Assembly (NCBI GenBank): GCA_900543755.1
Contig: UQSP01000010.1
Location: forward strand, 1-43,972
Length of the DNA stretch: 43,972 nt
From: an uncultured Eubacteriales bacterium
GTDB taxonomy: Bacteria; Bacillota; Clostridia; Christensenellales; Pumilibacteraceae
Direction: 5' to 3'
Part shown: piece after piece, positions 7,737 to 14,898 of the stretch
Layout: each line of letters begins with the position of its first letter
Numbering within the stretch: position 1 is the stretch's first letter
Made by a program: the position numbers and the translations under genes
Notes under the pieces: model-generated
The model's input: only the letters and a program-made list of their open reading frames with translations
Database searches by the model: none
Told to the model about the DNA's origin: nothing

Positions 7737-9599
7737 TCACAGTTTATGCGCGCGCAGCATGCGCATGGCATTAAGCACTGCAATGACCGCCACTCCCACG
7801 TCCGCAAAAACGGCAAGCCACATTCCCGCAAGTCCTAATGCGCTTAAAATAAGTACCGCCGCCTTTACGCCCAGCGAAAAGACTATGTTTTCGCGCACGA
7901 TGCGCATTGTCTTTTTTGCTATGCGCTTTGCTTTAAGAAACGAAGAAAGGTTGTCGTGCATCAGAACCACGTCCGCCGCCTCTATCGCGCAGTCGCTGCC
8001 TATTCCTCCCATGGCTACCCCAACGTCCGCACGCATGAGAACGGGCGCGTCGTTTATGCCGTCGCCCACGAACGCGGTTTTATTTTTGCGCCCGAGATAT
8101 TTTTCGGTTTGGGTAACTTTGTCCTGAGGAAGCAATTCGGATTTATATTCGTCCACCCCCACTTCCGCTGCAACGGACGCGGCAGTTTGTTCGTTGTCGC
8201 CGGTAAGCATAACCGTTTTGACTCCGTTTGCCCTCAGTTCCTTAATCGCCGCCGCGGAATCCTTTTTGACGGTATCTCCGATTACTATTCTGCCGAGATA
8301 TTTTCCGTTACGCGCGACGTAAACAATCGTGCCCGCCTCATCGCCGGGAACAAAATCCACATTCAAAGAGCGCATGAGTTTCTCGTTTCCGGCGGCAATA
8401 ACGTCGTCCTCTTTTTGTGCAATCACGCCCATTCCCGCCTTTTCGGTAACCGCGTAGCCTTCGCTTTCGACTTTGGGCGCGGCGGCGGAAACGGATTTAG
8501 CCACGGGGTGCAGCGAATTTTTCTCGGCAACGGCAGCGGCGGAAAGAATTTCGTCCCGCCTGTCTTGGGGAATTACCTGTTTAACGGCAAAGCTCCCCTC
8601 GGTAACGGTTCCCGTTTTATCCAGGATAACGGTATCGGTTTTATCCAGAATCTCGAAGTAATTGCCGCCTTTTATGAGAATTCCCGCCTTGGCGGCACCG
8701 CCTATCGCGCCGAAAAAGGACAGCGGAACGCTTAAAACAAGCGCGCATGGACAGGACACGACCAGGAAAGTCAGGGCGCGGTAAATCCAGTCCGACCAGA
8801 CCGACCAATCATTGTATGCAATGATAAGCGGGGGCAAAACTCCCAAGATAAGCGCCGCAAGCACTACCACGGGCGTATAGACCGCGGAGAAACGCGAAAT
8901 AAAGTTTTCCGCTTTAGCCTTTTTCGCGGACGCGTTTTCGACAAGGTCGAGTATGCGCGCGACGGTAGACTCGCCGTATTCTTTTTCACACCTGATTTTT
9001 ATTAGTCCGTTTAAATTAAGCGCACCCGATACCGCAGAGTCGCCCGCGCAAACGTCTTTGGGCAGCGACTCTCCCGTAAGAGCGGTCATGTTAAGCGTGC
9101 TTACCCCTTCGATAACCGTACCGTCAAGCGGAATCCTCTCGCCCGGGCGGACGACTAAGATTTCGCCCGTTTTTACATCTTCGGGGCTTACGACGATTTC
9201 CTTACCCTCTCTTAAAATGGTTGCGGTGTCCGGACGAATATCCATAAGCGAGGCAATAGACGCACGCGACTTTCTTACAGCATAACCCTGAAAAAGCTCG
9301 CCTACCTGATAAAACAGCATTACGGCTACCGCTTCGGGATATTCTCCCACCACAAACGCGCCCGCGCTTGCGATAAACATCAGAAGGTTTTCGTCCATGA
9401 CGTGACCGCTAAAAAGTCCTTTAATCGCTTTCCACGCCACGTCCCCGCCTATAAACAGATAAAGCGCCATAAACAACGCAAGATTTATATAACGGTTAAG
9501 TTCCGCAAAATGATAAACCGCAAAAAACGCGGCAAACAACACTGCGGCGACAACGACTCTTATAAGCCCGTAACTGACTTTGCGTTTTTTCACTAACAT
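7737..9599 (-). CDS. cadA: P1B-type heavy-metal ATPase (CadA/ZntA, Cd/Zn/Pb efflux)
   Basis: 620 aa membrane pump that exports soft divalent metals at the cost of ATP. Visible motifs in order: TGES of the actuator domain (175-178), CPC in the metal-conducting helix (283-285), DKTGT with phosphorylated Asp327, SLHPVA (the HP motif of P1B pumps), GDGINDAP hinge, and a final membrane helix with DVGVAV...NAMRML whose Asp matches the essential Asp of ZntA-type pumps. CPC plus this Asp point to the P1B-2 Zn/Cd/Pb group. The usual N-terminal HMA domain is missing and is encoded separately just upstream (9625-9843). Third gene of the cadC operon, 25 bases after the HMA gene. Confidence 0.93.
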   Translation of the reverse strand: MLVKKRKVSYGLIRVVVAAVLFAAFFAVYHFAELNRYINLALFMALYLFIGGDVAWKAIKGLFSGHVMDENLLMFIASAGAFVVGEYPEAVAVMLFYQVGELFQGYAVRKSRASIASLMDIRPDTATILREGKEIVVSPEDVKTGEILVVRPGERIPLDGTVIEGVSTLNMTALTGESLPKDVCAGDSAVSGALNLNGLIKIRCEKEYGESTVARILDLVENASAKKAKAENFISRFSAVYTPVVVLAALILGVLPPLIIAYNDWSVWSDWIYRALTFLVVSCPCALVLSVPLSFFGAIGGAAKAGILIKGGNYFEILDKTDTVILDKTGTVTEGSFAVKQVIPQDRRDEILSAAAVAEKNSLHPVAKSVSAAAPKVESEGYAVTEKAGMGVIAQKEDDVIAAGNEKLMRSLNVDFVPGDEAGTIVYVARNGKYLGRIVIGDTVKKDSAAAIKELRANGVKTVMLTGDNEQTAASVAAEVGVDEYKSELLPQDKVTQTEKYLGRKNKTAFVGDGINDAPVLMRADVGVAMGGIGSDCAIEAADVVLMHDNLSSFLKAKRIAKKTMRIVRENIVFSLGVKAAVLILSALGLAGMWLAVFADVGVAVIAVLNAMRMLRAHKL

Positions 9600-9624
9600 A
9601 AATAAAGCTCCCGATATATTGCGA

Positions 9625-9843
9625 TTAATAAACCAGTTTGCATTCGGGCTCGGTTTTTTTCATGACCCGCTCGACTTCGCGTACGATATTATCGAACTCC
9701 TCGTCGGAGGCTTCAAGCGTAATTCTTTGGCTCATAAAACTGACGCTGGCTTCTTTTACGCCTTTTATTTTACGTATGTTCCGCTCCATTTTGGCGGCGC
9801 AATCGGCACAATCCAGATTGACTAACTTAAATACCTTTTTCAT
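9625..9843 (-). CDS. Free-standing HMA metal-binding protein
   Basis: 72 aa ferredoxin-like HMA fold with the metal-binding CxxC as LDCADCAAKME (Cys12, Cys15). The start at 9843 has AAGGAG nine bases upstream; a longer upstream reading frame lacks such a site. It sits between the CadC-like repressor and the ATPase that lacks its own HMA domain, so it probably serves as the detached N-terminal domain or a metallochaperone for that pump. The DCADCA form resembles CadA HMA domains rather than the GMTCxxC of copper chaperones. Confidence 0.87.
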   Translation of the reverse strand: MKKVFKLVNLDCADCAAKMERNIRKIKGVKEASVSFMSQRITLEASDEEFDNIVREVERVMKKTEPECKLVY

Positions 9844-10014
9844 ATAACCAAACTCCTTTATCTTGCTTTTAGCGCCCGTTTGAATTCTTATGATTCGAAG
9901 GGCAGATTTCCGTTTGCATTTTATCGGGCGTTCCCCTTTTAAGCCGTAATTTACGCGGGTTAAAACAGGCATACGTTAAAAAAAAGTCAAACGGAAAAAT
10001 TTATTTTTTTACAC

Positions 10015-10380
10015 CTATTCGGACAAATGTTCGATTGCCATTTTGTATATCTTGAAAATATGGTCGTCGTCCAACGAGTAAAATACCTCTTTCCCTTCTC
10101 TTCGCGACTTTACCACTTTTGTCTGTCTGAGAATCCTCAGCTGATGCGATACCGCGGATTTCGTCATGGACAAAAGTTCCGCTATGTCGCATACGCAAAG
10201 TTCTTCTATAAACAACGCCGACAGTATTCTCGTGCGCGTGGAATCCCCGAAAACCTTGAAAAGCTCCGCCGTGTCGTAAAGCGTCTCTTCGTCGGGCATT
10301 GCTTTTCTTACCCTTTCAACCGCTCCGCTGTGTACCACGTCGTCATCGCACTGCTCGCATAATACTTTTTCGTCAGGCAT
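10015..10380 (-). CDS. cadC: CadC-like ArsR/SmtB metal-sensing repressor
   Basis: 121 aa winged-helix repressor. Both classical metal sites are readable: an alpha3N site from Cys8 and Cys11 in the N-terminal arm plus Cys62 and Cys64 (ELCVCDIAELL), and an alpha5 site from Asp105, His107, His118 and Glu121, with the same spacing as the D-H-H-E site of staphylococcal CadC. The recognition helix is SMTKSAVSHQLRILR. The start at 10380 has AAGGAGG seven bases upstream; a longer frame to 10437 would run into the operator. First gene of the operon with HMA protein and ATPase, expected to release the 10417-10442 operator on binding Cd/Pb/Zn. A 171-base gap separates it from the HMA gene. Confidence 0.92.
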   Translation of the reverse strand: MPDEKVLCEQCDDDVVHSGAVERVRKAMPDEETLYDTAELFKVFGDSTRTRILSALFIEELCVCDIAELLSMTKSAVSHQLRILRQTKVVKSRREGKEVFYSLDDDHIFKIYKMAIEHLSE

Positions 10381-10416
10381 GTAAAAACCTCCTTCCGCGT
10401 TCGTTTTATTATTTTT

Positions 10417-10442
10417 AACAGTTGAACAACTGCTCAACTGTT
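10417..10442. promoter_or_regulatory. Operator of the metal operon (inverted repeat)
   Basis: Perfect 9-base arms AACAGTTGA and TCAACTGTT separated by eight bases, immediately downstream of the -10 box and so covering the start of transcription. Typical position and form for an ArsR/CadC operator. Confidence 0.8.
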
Positions 10443-10445
10443 ATA

Positions 10446-10474
10446 ATTATATGCTTTGTTTTTATATTTGTCAA
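10446..10474 (-). promoter_or_regulatory. Consensus sigma-A promoter of the metal operon
   Basis: TTGACA (10474-10469), exactly 17 bases, TATAAT (10451-10446) on the minus strand: a perfect consensus, consistent with a strong promoter held off by a repressor at the adjoining operator. Confidence 0.9.
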
Positions 10475-10714
10475 CGCTTTTTACAAAAAAAACAATATTT
10501 TTTCTGTCGGCGGTCGTTGATAATATTATCGCAGATATCCCCGCGCACCGCAAAATAAACAGGTTTGACGGTTTTCATAAATAAATATAAGTAAATCGGG
10601 AAATAACTTTTTAAGCGTTACGTTAAGTTTTCAAAAAAGCAGAAATTACGGCGGGACAGATTGACACGACTTTCTTTTTAATCTGAAATTAATGCGAATC
10701 TAATTAAGCCGATA

Positions 10715-10743
10715 TTGACATAATAAAGATAACGTAATATAAT
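10715..10743 (+). promoter_or_regulatory. Consensus sigma-A promoter of the acidic unknown protein
   Basis: TTGACA (10715-10720), 17 bases, TATAAT (10738-10743), a perfect consensus. The start codon is 33 bases beyond the -10 box, so the leader is short and the gene is probably strongly expressed. Confidence 0.88.
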
Positions 10744-10776
10744 TGGCTTACAGTTTATCCGTAAAGGAGATTAACG

Positions 10777-11367
10777 ATGGACGAAGAAAACAAAAACTTA
10801 AATCCCGATTCCTGCCCGCAATCCGAAAATACGAAAGCGGAAAAAGATAACGGCTCTGCTTCCGCCGAAGAAAATGAGGAAACAATTAAGGAAGTGGACG
10901 CCGAAGAAACCGATAAAACCGAAAGCGACACTAAAAACGAGGACGTTTTCAAAAACGTAAAACAGTTTTTTAAAAAGTTTTGGAATAAAAGCAAAAAGTT
11001 TTTCCGCGATACCGCCGACACCGTAAGCAATTATTTTGCAGAACAGCAGCAGATTAACGCTTTAAATAAACTTTTCGAAGAGGAATCCGAAAGATTTACC
11101 GACGTAAAGACGGGCAGAGATATTTACGCAGTCGTATCCGACGACGGAAAAATGCTGCTTATGAGAAAAGACGGCGACGGAACCCTTTTCAAAGCAGAAT
11201 CGGAAGTCAAAAAAGGCTCGCACTTGTCGCGCGACAATAAAATTTATAAAGTTATGTCTTTAGATAAGGGCTTTACCGTCCCCTACAAAAAAGCGGGCAA
11301 TTCCGTCGCATTAGAGTGTTACAAAGCGGAAATCGAAGAAGTAAAAGAAGAAAAAAACTCCGACTGA
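10777..11367 (+). CDS. Unknown charged cytoplasmic protein
   Basis: 196 aa, no family recognised. Residues 1-55 are a low-complexity acidic tail rich in Glu, Asp, Lys and Ser. Residues 56-95 are an amphipathic aromatic/basic helix region (KNVKQFFKKFWNKSKKFF). Residues about 105-185 look folded, with alternating strands (DIYAVVSDDGKMLLMRK, IYKVMSLDKGFTVPY). The end is again Glu/Lys-rich. There is no signal peptide or hydrophobic segment long enough to span a membrane, although the aromatic/basic helix could lie on one. The start is supported by AAGGAG seven bases upstream and by a consensus promoter; a terminator follows at 11398. Monocistronic, at the left edge of the mobile-element remnant; it may be chromosomal. 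Confidence 0.75.
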   Translation: MDEENKNLNPDSCPQSENTKAEKDNGSASAEENEETIKEVDAEETDKTESDTKNEDVFKNVKQFFKKFWNKSKKFFRDTADTVSNYFAEQQQINALNKLFEEESERFTDVKTGRDIYAVVSDDGKMLLMRKDGDGTLFKAESEVKKGSHLSRDNKIYKVMSLDKGFTVPYKKAGNSVALECYKAEIEEVKEEKNSD

Positions 11368-11397
11368 CTCATTTAATTCAAAACTAAATATTAAAAT

Positions 11398-11432
11398 AGC
11401 GCATTTCATTATTTACGAACTGCGCTTTTTTT
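11398..11432 (+). terminator. Terminator after the acidic unknown protein
   Basis: AGCGCA (11398-11403) pairs with TGCGCT (11421-11426) and is followed by a run of Ts to 11432. The loop is long (17 bases), but the stem is G-C rich. Confidence 0.65.
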
Positions 11433-11513
11433 GTTTATTTTCAACTCAAGTTTTTCGTTAAGACACGCGGCGTAATACTCAGCAAACGCTTTCTGTTTTT
11501 CATTTAGCGCCAC
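11409..11513 (-). pseudogene. Possible fragment of phage terminase small subunit
   Basis: 34-codon frame with a GTG start and GGAGG nine bases upstream (11522-11526). The beginning, ALNEKQKAFAEYYAACLN, has the pattern L-x-x-K-Q-x-x-F-x-x-x-Y-x-x-x-x-N seen at the start of many phage terminase small subunits. After that Asn the sequence departs from the family and soon stops. It overlaps the terminator of the opposite gene. If real it is a truncated leftover of a prophage whose integrase lies at 12237-13286; the similarity is short and could be chance. Confidence 0.3.
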
Positions 11514-11643
11514 ATGGCTCAACCTCCCTTTCTTTGCATGAAAAAAGCACCGTGTAGAGGCGCTTTGATGGTTCCTTTGTTTAAACTCAATTGTTAATCA
11601 TTGTTAAATATTGGGGTCTTTAAAACATCCAGTTCATCTTTTA

Positions 11644-11790
11644 CTATATATCCGGAATTAAATAGGTCCATAATGATTTTCCCCTTTCTTTCCTAAGCGC
11701 AAAATATTCATTTCTGTTTTTAGCTTCATTTAGTTTTTTTTCGTTTTCATCCAACTGTGCCATAAGTTTGTCATTTCCATCACTCGTCAT
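11644..11790 (-). CDS. Small coiled-coil protein in mobile-element remnant
   Basis: 48 aa. ATG at 11790 has a good ribosome site (GGAGG six bases upstream). The middle (DENEKKLNEAKNRNEYFALRKERG) is a charged helix likely to form a coiled coil. No family recognised. An open frame of about 40 codons ends just inside its start (…EWADQNFSQYNVEVYYDE) but has no usable start codon and looks like the tail of a decayed gene. The surrounding DNA (about 11590-12160) is far richer in A/T than the neighbouring chromosome, suggesting acquisition with the integrase. Confidence 0.5.
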   Translation of the reverse strand: MTSDGNDKLMAQLDENEKKLNEAKNRNEYFALRKERGKSLWTYLIPDI

Positions 11791-12007
11791 AATAAACCTC
11801 CACGTTATATTGAGAAAAATTTTGGTCCGCCCACTCTTTTATTTTTGCTTTTACAGTTTCTTGAAAAATATTAAATACTTTATCAAGATAAAAGAAAAAA
11901 ATTAAATACTATCCGAATGAGCAAAAACCTTTAAAATCTATTTAATCTCTTCCGCCTTTTTCATTGACATTGTATAATTTCTTTATAATTAAAAAAGAAT
12001 AATATTT

Positions 12008-12160
12008 ATGAACGAAGAAGAAAAAAGTAAAATTATCGACGTAATTATAATCTTAATGAGCCTATTAACGCAATCGGAACGAGATTCCTTGATATATTTT
12101 ATTACACCATACAAAAGAGAGTTAATTAATTTCTTAACCCAAAAAAACATTGACGATTGA
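12008..12160 (+). CDS. Small helical protein preceding the integrase
   Basis: 50 aa, ATG at 12008, ending at 12160 inside the longest possible integrase frame. Sequence is helical with a hydrophobic stretch (KIIDVIIILMSLLTQSERD). Upstream lie TTGACA (11964-11969) and TATAAT (11984-11989), only 14 bases apart, so the promoter is doubtful. No clear Shine-Dalgarno. Small proteins just before integrase genes are often excision or regulatory factors, but nothing in the sequence shows that here. Confidence 0.45.
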   Translation: MNEEEKSKIIDVIIILMSLLTQSERDSLIYFITPYKRELINFLTQKNIDD

Positions 12161-12236
12161 AGAAACTCAAAACGCACTACATAATTTATCTGTAAAAAAC
12201 GAGGCGGCGACGGAAAATAAAGGAGGTGCAATAGAC

Positions 12237-13286
12237 TTGCCGCCGATTTTAAAATATGGTCAAGGTTCTTTACGCAAACGCCAACGCAAGACAAAAAAAG
12301 GATATACGCTTTTTTACGAGGGACGTGTTTTTATAAACGGAAAACAAGTATCCGTAACGGCAAAAACACAAGCGGAATGTCTTGAAAAAATGAAAGCTTT
12401 ATTGCCTAAACGCATAAAGCGTGCTCCCGTGGAAACGCTTAAAACGTGGGCTCCGCGCTGGATTGAACGTTATAAGGCAGGAAATAAAGCGCAATCTCTT
12501 AAATCCATACAAGACTATCTCTCGCGCGTTATTCTCCCCGTTTTGGGCGATAAGCCGATTAAACGCTTAACTGCGGACGACGTGGAAAATCTGCTTAATA
12601 CAATAAAGGGAAGCAATACCCGCCAAAAAGTTTTCGACATTATAAACGGTTGTTTAACCCGTGCGGTGGATAACGGTTTAATACAGAAAAACCCCTGCGC
12701 CCCGCTTGTTCGTCCCAGGCACAAGACAAAACACCGCGATTGCTACGACTTTGCGGCGCAAAACGCCATGCTTGAAACACTTTCGCCCAAGTATAAAGCG
12801 GTTTTCTTTTTCTTATGCTGTACGGGCTTGCGAATAGGCGAATTTCTTGCCCTGTCCTACCCGTCCGACTTTTATGACGATAAAATCCGCGTATGTAAGG
12901 AAATGAACGCAAAAGGCGAAATCCTGAACACGACAAAGACGGATAAAGTACGTTATGTCCCATATTGCCCGGATTTGATTACAAAGACGTTTGCGTATAA
13001 CGAAAGCAAAGAATTTTTCGGTTGTTTCAGTTATAACTCCGTAAAGCTTGCGTTTACTCGCGCCATAGCTCGCACGGGATTAAGCAACGTAACCGTACAC
13101 TCTACGCGGCACACGTTTTCGTCAATGTGTTACCGCGCGGGTATACCTGACAAGCTTATTCAGGACATGATGGGACACGCCACGCTTGCCATGACTATGG
13201 ACACATATACCCATACTATGGCACAAGGCTCTTCCCCAGTTTGGGATTACGCCAAAACCCTTGCCGAAAAGCTGAAGAAGCATTAA
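12237..13286 (+). CDS. Tyrosine recombinase / phage-type integrase
   Basis: About 349 aa site-specific recombinase. N-terminal part (PPILKYGQGSLRKRQRKTKKGYTLFYEG) is the three-stranded arm-binding domain typical of Tn916/phage integrases, followed by a SAM-like core-binding domain (residues about 65-145). The catalytic domain has CTGLRIGEFLAL (first Arg), HSTRHTF (HxxR), MMGHATLAMTMDTYTH (His and nucleophilic Tyr), so all visible catalytic residues are intact. Start: TTG at 12237 has AAAGGAGG about ten bases upstream; the longest frame starts at TTG 12150 with no ribosome site, overlapping the small ORF. It lies 140 bases from a duplicated tRNA-Thr 3' end, its probable attachment site. Confidence 0.9.
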   Translation: MPPILKYGQGSLRKRQRKTKKGYTLFYEGRVFINGKQVSVTAKTQAECLEKMKALLPKRIKRAPVETLKTWAPRWIERYKAGNKAQSLKSIQDYLSRVILPVLGDKPIKRLTADDVENLLNTIKGSNTRQKVFDIINGCLTRAVDNGLIQKNPCAPLVRPRHKTKHRDCYDFAAQNAMLETLSPKYKAVFFFLCCTGLRIGEFLALSYPSDFYDDKIRVCKEMNAKGEILNTTKTDKVRYVPYCPDLITKTFAYNESKEFFGCFSYNSVKLAFTRAIARTGLSNVTVHSTRHTFSSMCYRAGIPDKLIQDMMGHATLAMTMDTYTHTMAQGSSPVWDYAKTLAEKLKKH

Positions 13287-13292
13287 AAAAAT

Positions 13293-13323
13293 CCCTACTT
13301 CGTCCCTACTTCATACCCTACTT
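13293..13323 (+). repeat. Three direct repeats CCCTACTT
   Basis: CCCTACTT starts at 13293, 13304 and 13316, spaced by 11 and 12 bases, about one helical turn, directly after the integrase stop codon and before the tRNA-derived att copy. The arrangement suits arm-type integrase binding sites (inference). Confidence 0.6.
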
Positions 13324-13355
13324 TAAACATCAGTTCGGAAAAATCGCAAAAAAAT

Positions 13356-13379
13356 GAGGTCTGCCTTGCGCCTGACCTC
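13356..13379 (-). terminator. Minus-strand terminator left of the att copy
   Basis: GAGGTC (13356-13361) pairs with GACCTC (13374-13379). On the minus strand the hairpin is followed by ATTTTTTT. It would stop transcripts coming from the duplicated tRNA fragment. Confidence 0.6.
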
Positions 13380-13422
13380 GCAAAAATTGACTTTTTAACC
13401 CACTTTTTCGCCAATTTTTGTC

Positions 13423-13524
13423 TTTCTGGAGCTGATGGGGGGACTTGAACCCCCGACCTGCTGTTCAGCCGAGCGGAAGCACAGCGAACGCGAACGCCAC
13501 GAGCGCATGCGAGTATTACGAATC
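13423..13524 (-). repeat. Interrupted duplicate of the tRNA-Thr 3' half (att-like)
   Basis: Bases 13423-13463 repeat 13609-13649 exactly (41 bases): CCA end, T arm, variable loop and part of the anticodon stem of tRNA-Thr. The next tRNA bases, ATTACGAATC (anticodon loop and flanks), reappear exactly at 13515-13524, but after a 51-base GC-rich insert (13464-13514). The 5' half of the tRNA is absent. The duplication of a tRNA 3' end beside an integrase gene is the classic sign of an attachment site; the insert is unexplained. Confidence 0.8.
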
Positions 13525-13575
13525 GCGCCGCTTTTTAAGGCGCGTCGTATGAAGCACGGTCGGGACTCATGTCAT

Positions 13576-13606
13576 AAATAAAAATACCGTCCACTTCCGA
13601 ACGGTA
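13576..13606 (-). terminator. Terminator of tRNA-Thr
   Basis: TACCGT (13585-13590) pairs with ACGGTA (13601-13606); reading leftwards the stem is followed by TTTTTATTT. It begins seven bases past the CCA end of the tRNA. Confidence 0.75.
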
Positions 13607-13612
13607 CTTTTC

Positions 13613-13688
13613 TGGAGCTGATGGGGGGACTTGAACCCCCGACCTGCTGATTACGAATCAGCTGCTCTACCAACTGAGCCACATCAGC
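13613..13688 (-). tRNA. tRNA-Thr (anticodon CGT)
   Basis: 76 nt, complete cloverleaf: acceptor GCTGATG/CATCAGC, D stem GCTC/GAGC with loop AGTTGGTA, anticodon stem GCTGA/TCAGC with loop TTCGTAA, variable loop AGGTC, T stem GGGGG/CCCCC with loop TTCAAGT, discriminator T and encoded CCA. Anticodon CGT reads ACG (Thr). It lies 36 bases downstream of dnaN in the same direction, so it could be cotranscribed with it. Its 3' half is duplicated at 13423. Confidence 0.96.
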
Positions 13689-13724
13689 ACAAGCGCGCGG
13701 GTAATGCGCGGGTGCTTTTATTAT

Positions 13725-14831
13725 TTAGTTTTGTATTCTCACAGGCAGGATAAGGTACATAAAATCTTCAAGTGCGCCGGTGGGAACGATGATACAAGGC
13801 GAAACGGAGTCGGTAAACTTAATCATGATGCTTTCGCTGTCGATATAACGCAAAACTTCCGTAAAATAACGTGCGTTGAAAGCGATGGAAAGGTCTTTGC
13901 CATCAAGCTTGATAAAGATTTTTTCGGTAATGTTGCCGATTTCGCTGTTGCTTGAAAGCTGCATAACGTTTTCCCTGAGGTCGAAGCGCACGAGGTTGCT
14001 TTTGTCGGAACGGGAAAGAAGTATCGCCCTTTCGAGTCCCGCCTCGAACTGGTCCTTGGGAAGCGTAGCAATGGTTTCGAAATAAGCGGGAATAATCTGT
14101 TTGTAGTTGATGAAATCAAGGTCCAGAAGTCTGGTCGTGATGCGGGTATGCTCTAAATCCACGGAAAGGTAATTTTTCTGGATGCAGACTTCCACGGGGT
14201 CGGTAGAATCGTCGATAAGTCTTGAAATTTCCGTCAAGCAGCGTGCCGGCACAAGGGCGTGCATCATAGCCGAAGTTTTCTCGATGGGTTTAATGCATTT
14301 AGCCATGCGGTAACCGTCAAGCGCGACGGCGGTAAGCGTTACCTCGTCGATTTCCAGAAGAACGCCTTTCAGCATGGGGCGGGCGTCGTCGGTGGCGACG
14401 GAAAAAGCGACTTTATTGACAAGGTCCTTAAACTCGTTTTTGACGATGACGAACTTTTGCGCGTCGGAAAGCTCCTTAACCTCGGGGTAATCGTCGGCGT
14501 TCAAGCACTGAAGCTCCCCTTCCGAATCGGTGTACTTAATCTTAAGCCGATTAGCCTCGTTTAACGACAGCTCTATCTGCTCCTGAGTGAGCTTTTTGAC
14601 GAACTCTGCAAAAAACCTGCCTGGAACAACGGTTTCGCCCTCGATTTTGACGTCGGCGACGATGATTTTCTCGATAGCCAGCTCTAAATCCGTGGCGGTA
14701 AGCTTAAGAGTACCGTTTTCCGCCTTGATTTTAATTCCCTCTAAAACGGGATTAGTCGTGCGCGCGGATACAGCCTTGTAAACTTTGCCGACTGCATCAG
14801 CTAAATCGCTACCGTTACAGATAAGTTTCAT
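13725..14831 (-). CDS. dnaN: DNA polymerase III beta subunit (sliding clamp)
   Basis: 368 aa, normal length. Three similar domains of about 120 residues form the ring that tethers polymerase to DNA. Recognisable segments: SARTTNPVLEGIKI near the N-terminus, LTATDLELAIE, VPGRFFAEFVKKL, DDARPMLKGVLLEI, LVRFDLREN, and the clamp C-terminus IVPTGALEDFMYLILPVRI. Start supported by GGGGAGG six bases upstream and by a perfect promoter at 14899-14927. Unusually it is not next to dnaA or recF in this window; its left neighbour is a tRNA and its right neighbour an unknown membrane protein. Confidence 0.97.
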   Translation of the reverse strand: MKLICNGSDLADAVGKVYKAVSARTTNPVLEGIKIKAENGTLKLTATDLELAIEKIIVADVKIEGETVVPGRFFAEFVKKLTQEQIELSLNEANRLKIKYTDSEGELQCLNADDYPEVKELSDAQKFVIVKNEFKDLVNKVAFSVATDDARPMLKGVLLEIDEVTLTAVALDGYRMAKCIKPIEKTSAMMHALVPARCLTEISRLIDDSTDPVEVCIQKNYLSVDLEHTRITTRLLDLDFINYKQIIPAYFETIATLPKDQFEAGLERAILLSRSDKSNLVRFDLRENVMQLSSNSEIGNITEKIFIKLDGKDLSIAFNARYFTEVLRYIDSESIMIKFTDSVSPCIIVPTGALEDFMYLILPVRIQN

Positions 14832-14898
14832 ATAAGGCCTCCCCGCAAAAATTTGCCGACAGCCGCAGCATTACGGCGGCAACCCGACTAACCACTAA

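Noticed and set aside
9841..9972. Longer N-terminus of the HMA protein
   Set aside because: The extra 43 codons have no ribosome site and no similarity, whereas ATG 9843 has AAGGAG at good spacing and begins the HMA fold.
11989..12294. 101-codon minus-strand ORF with hydrophobic C-terminus
   Set aside because: Overlaps the start of the integrase and the 50-residue ORF; hydrophobicity comes from AT-rich DNA and there is no ribosome site.
13293..13323. Short CRISPR-like array
   Set aside because: Repeats are only 8 bases with 3-4 base gaps and no cas genes are present; arm-type integrase sites fit better.
13427..13575. Second, intron-containing tRNA-Thr gene
   Set aside because: The 5' half (acceptor, D arm) is absent upstream of the anticodon-loop 10-mer and 51 nt is too short for a group I or II intron, so it is a disrupted fragment.
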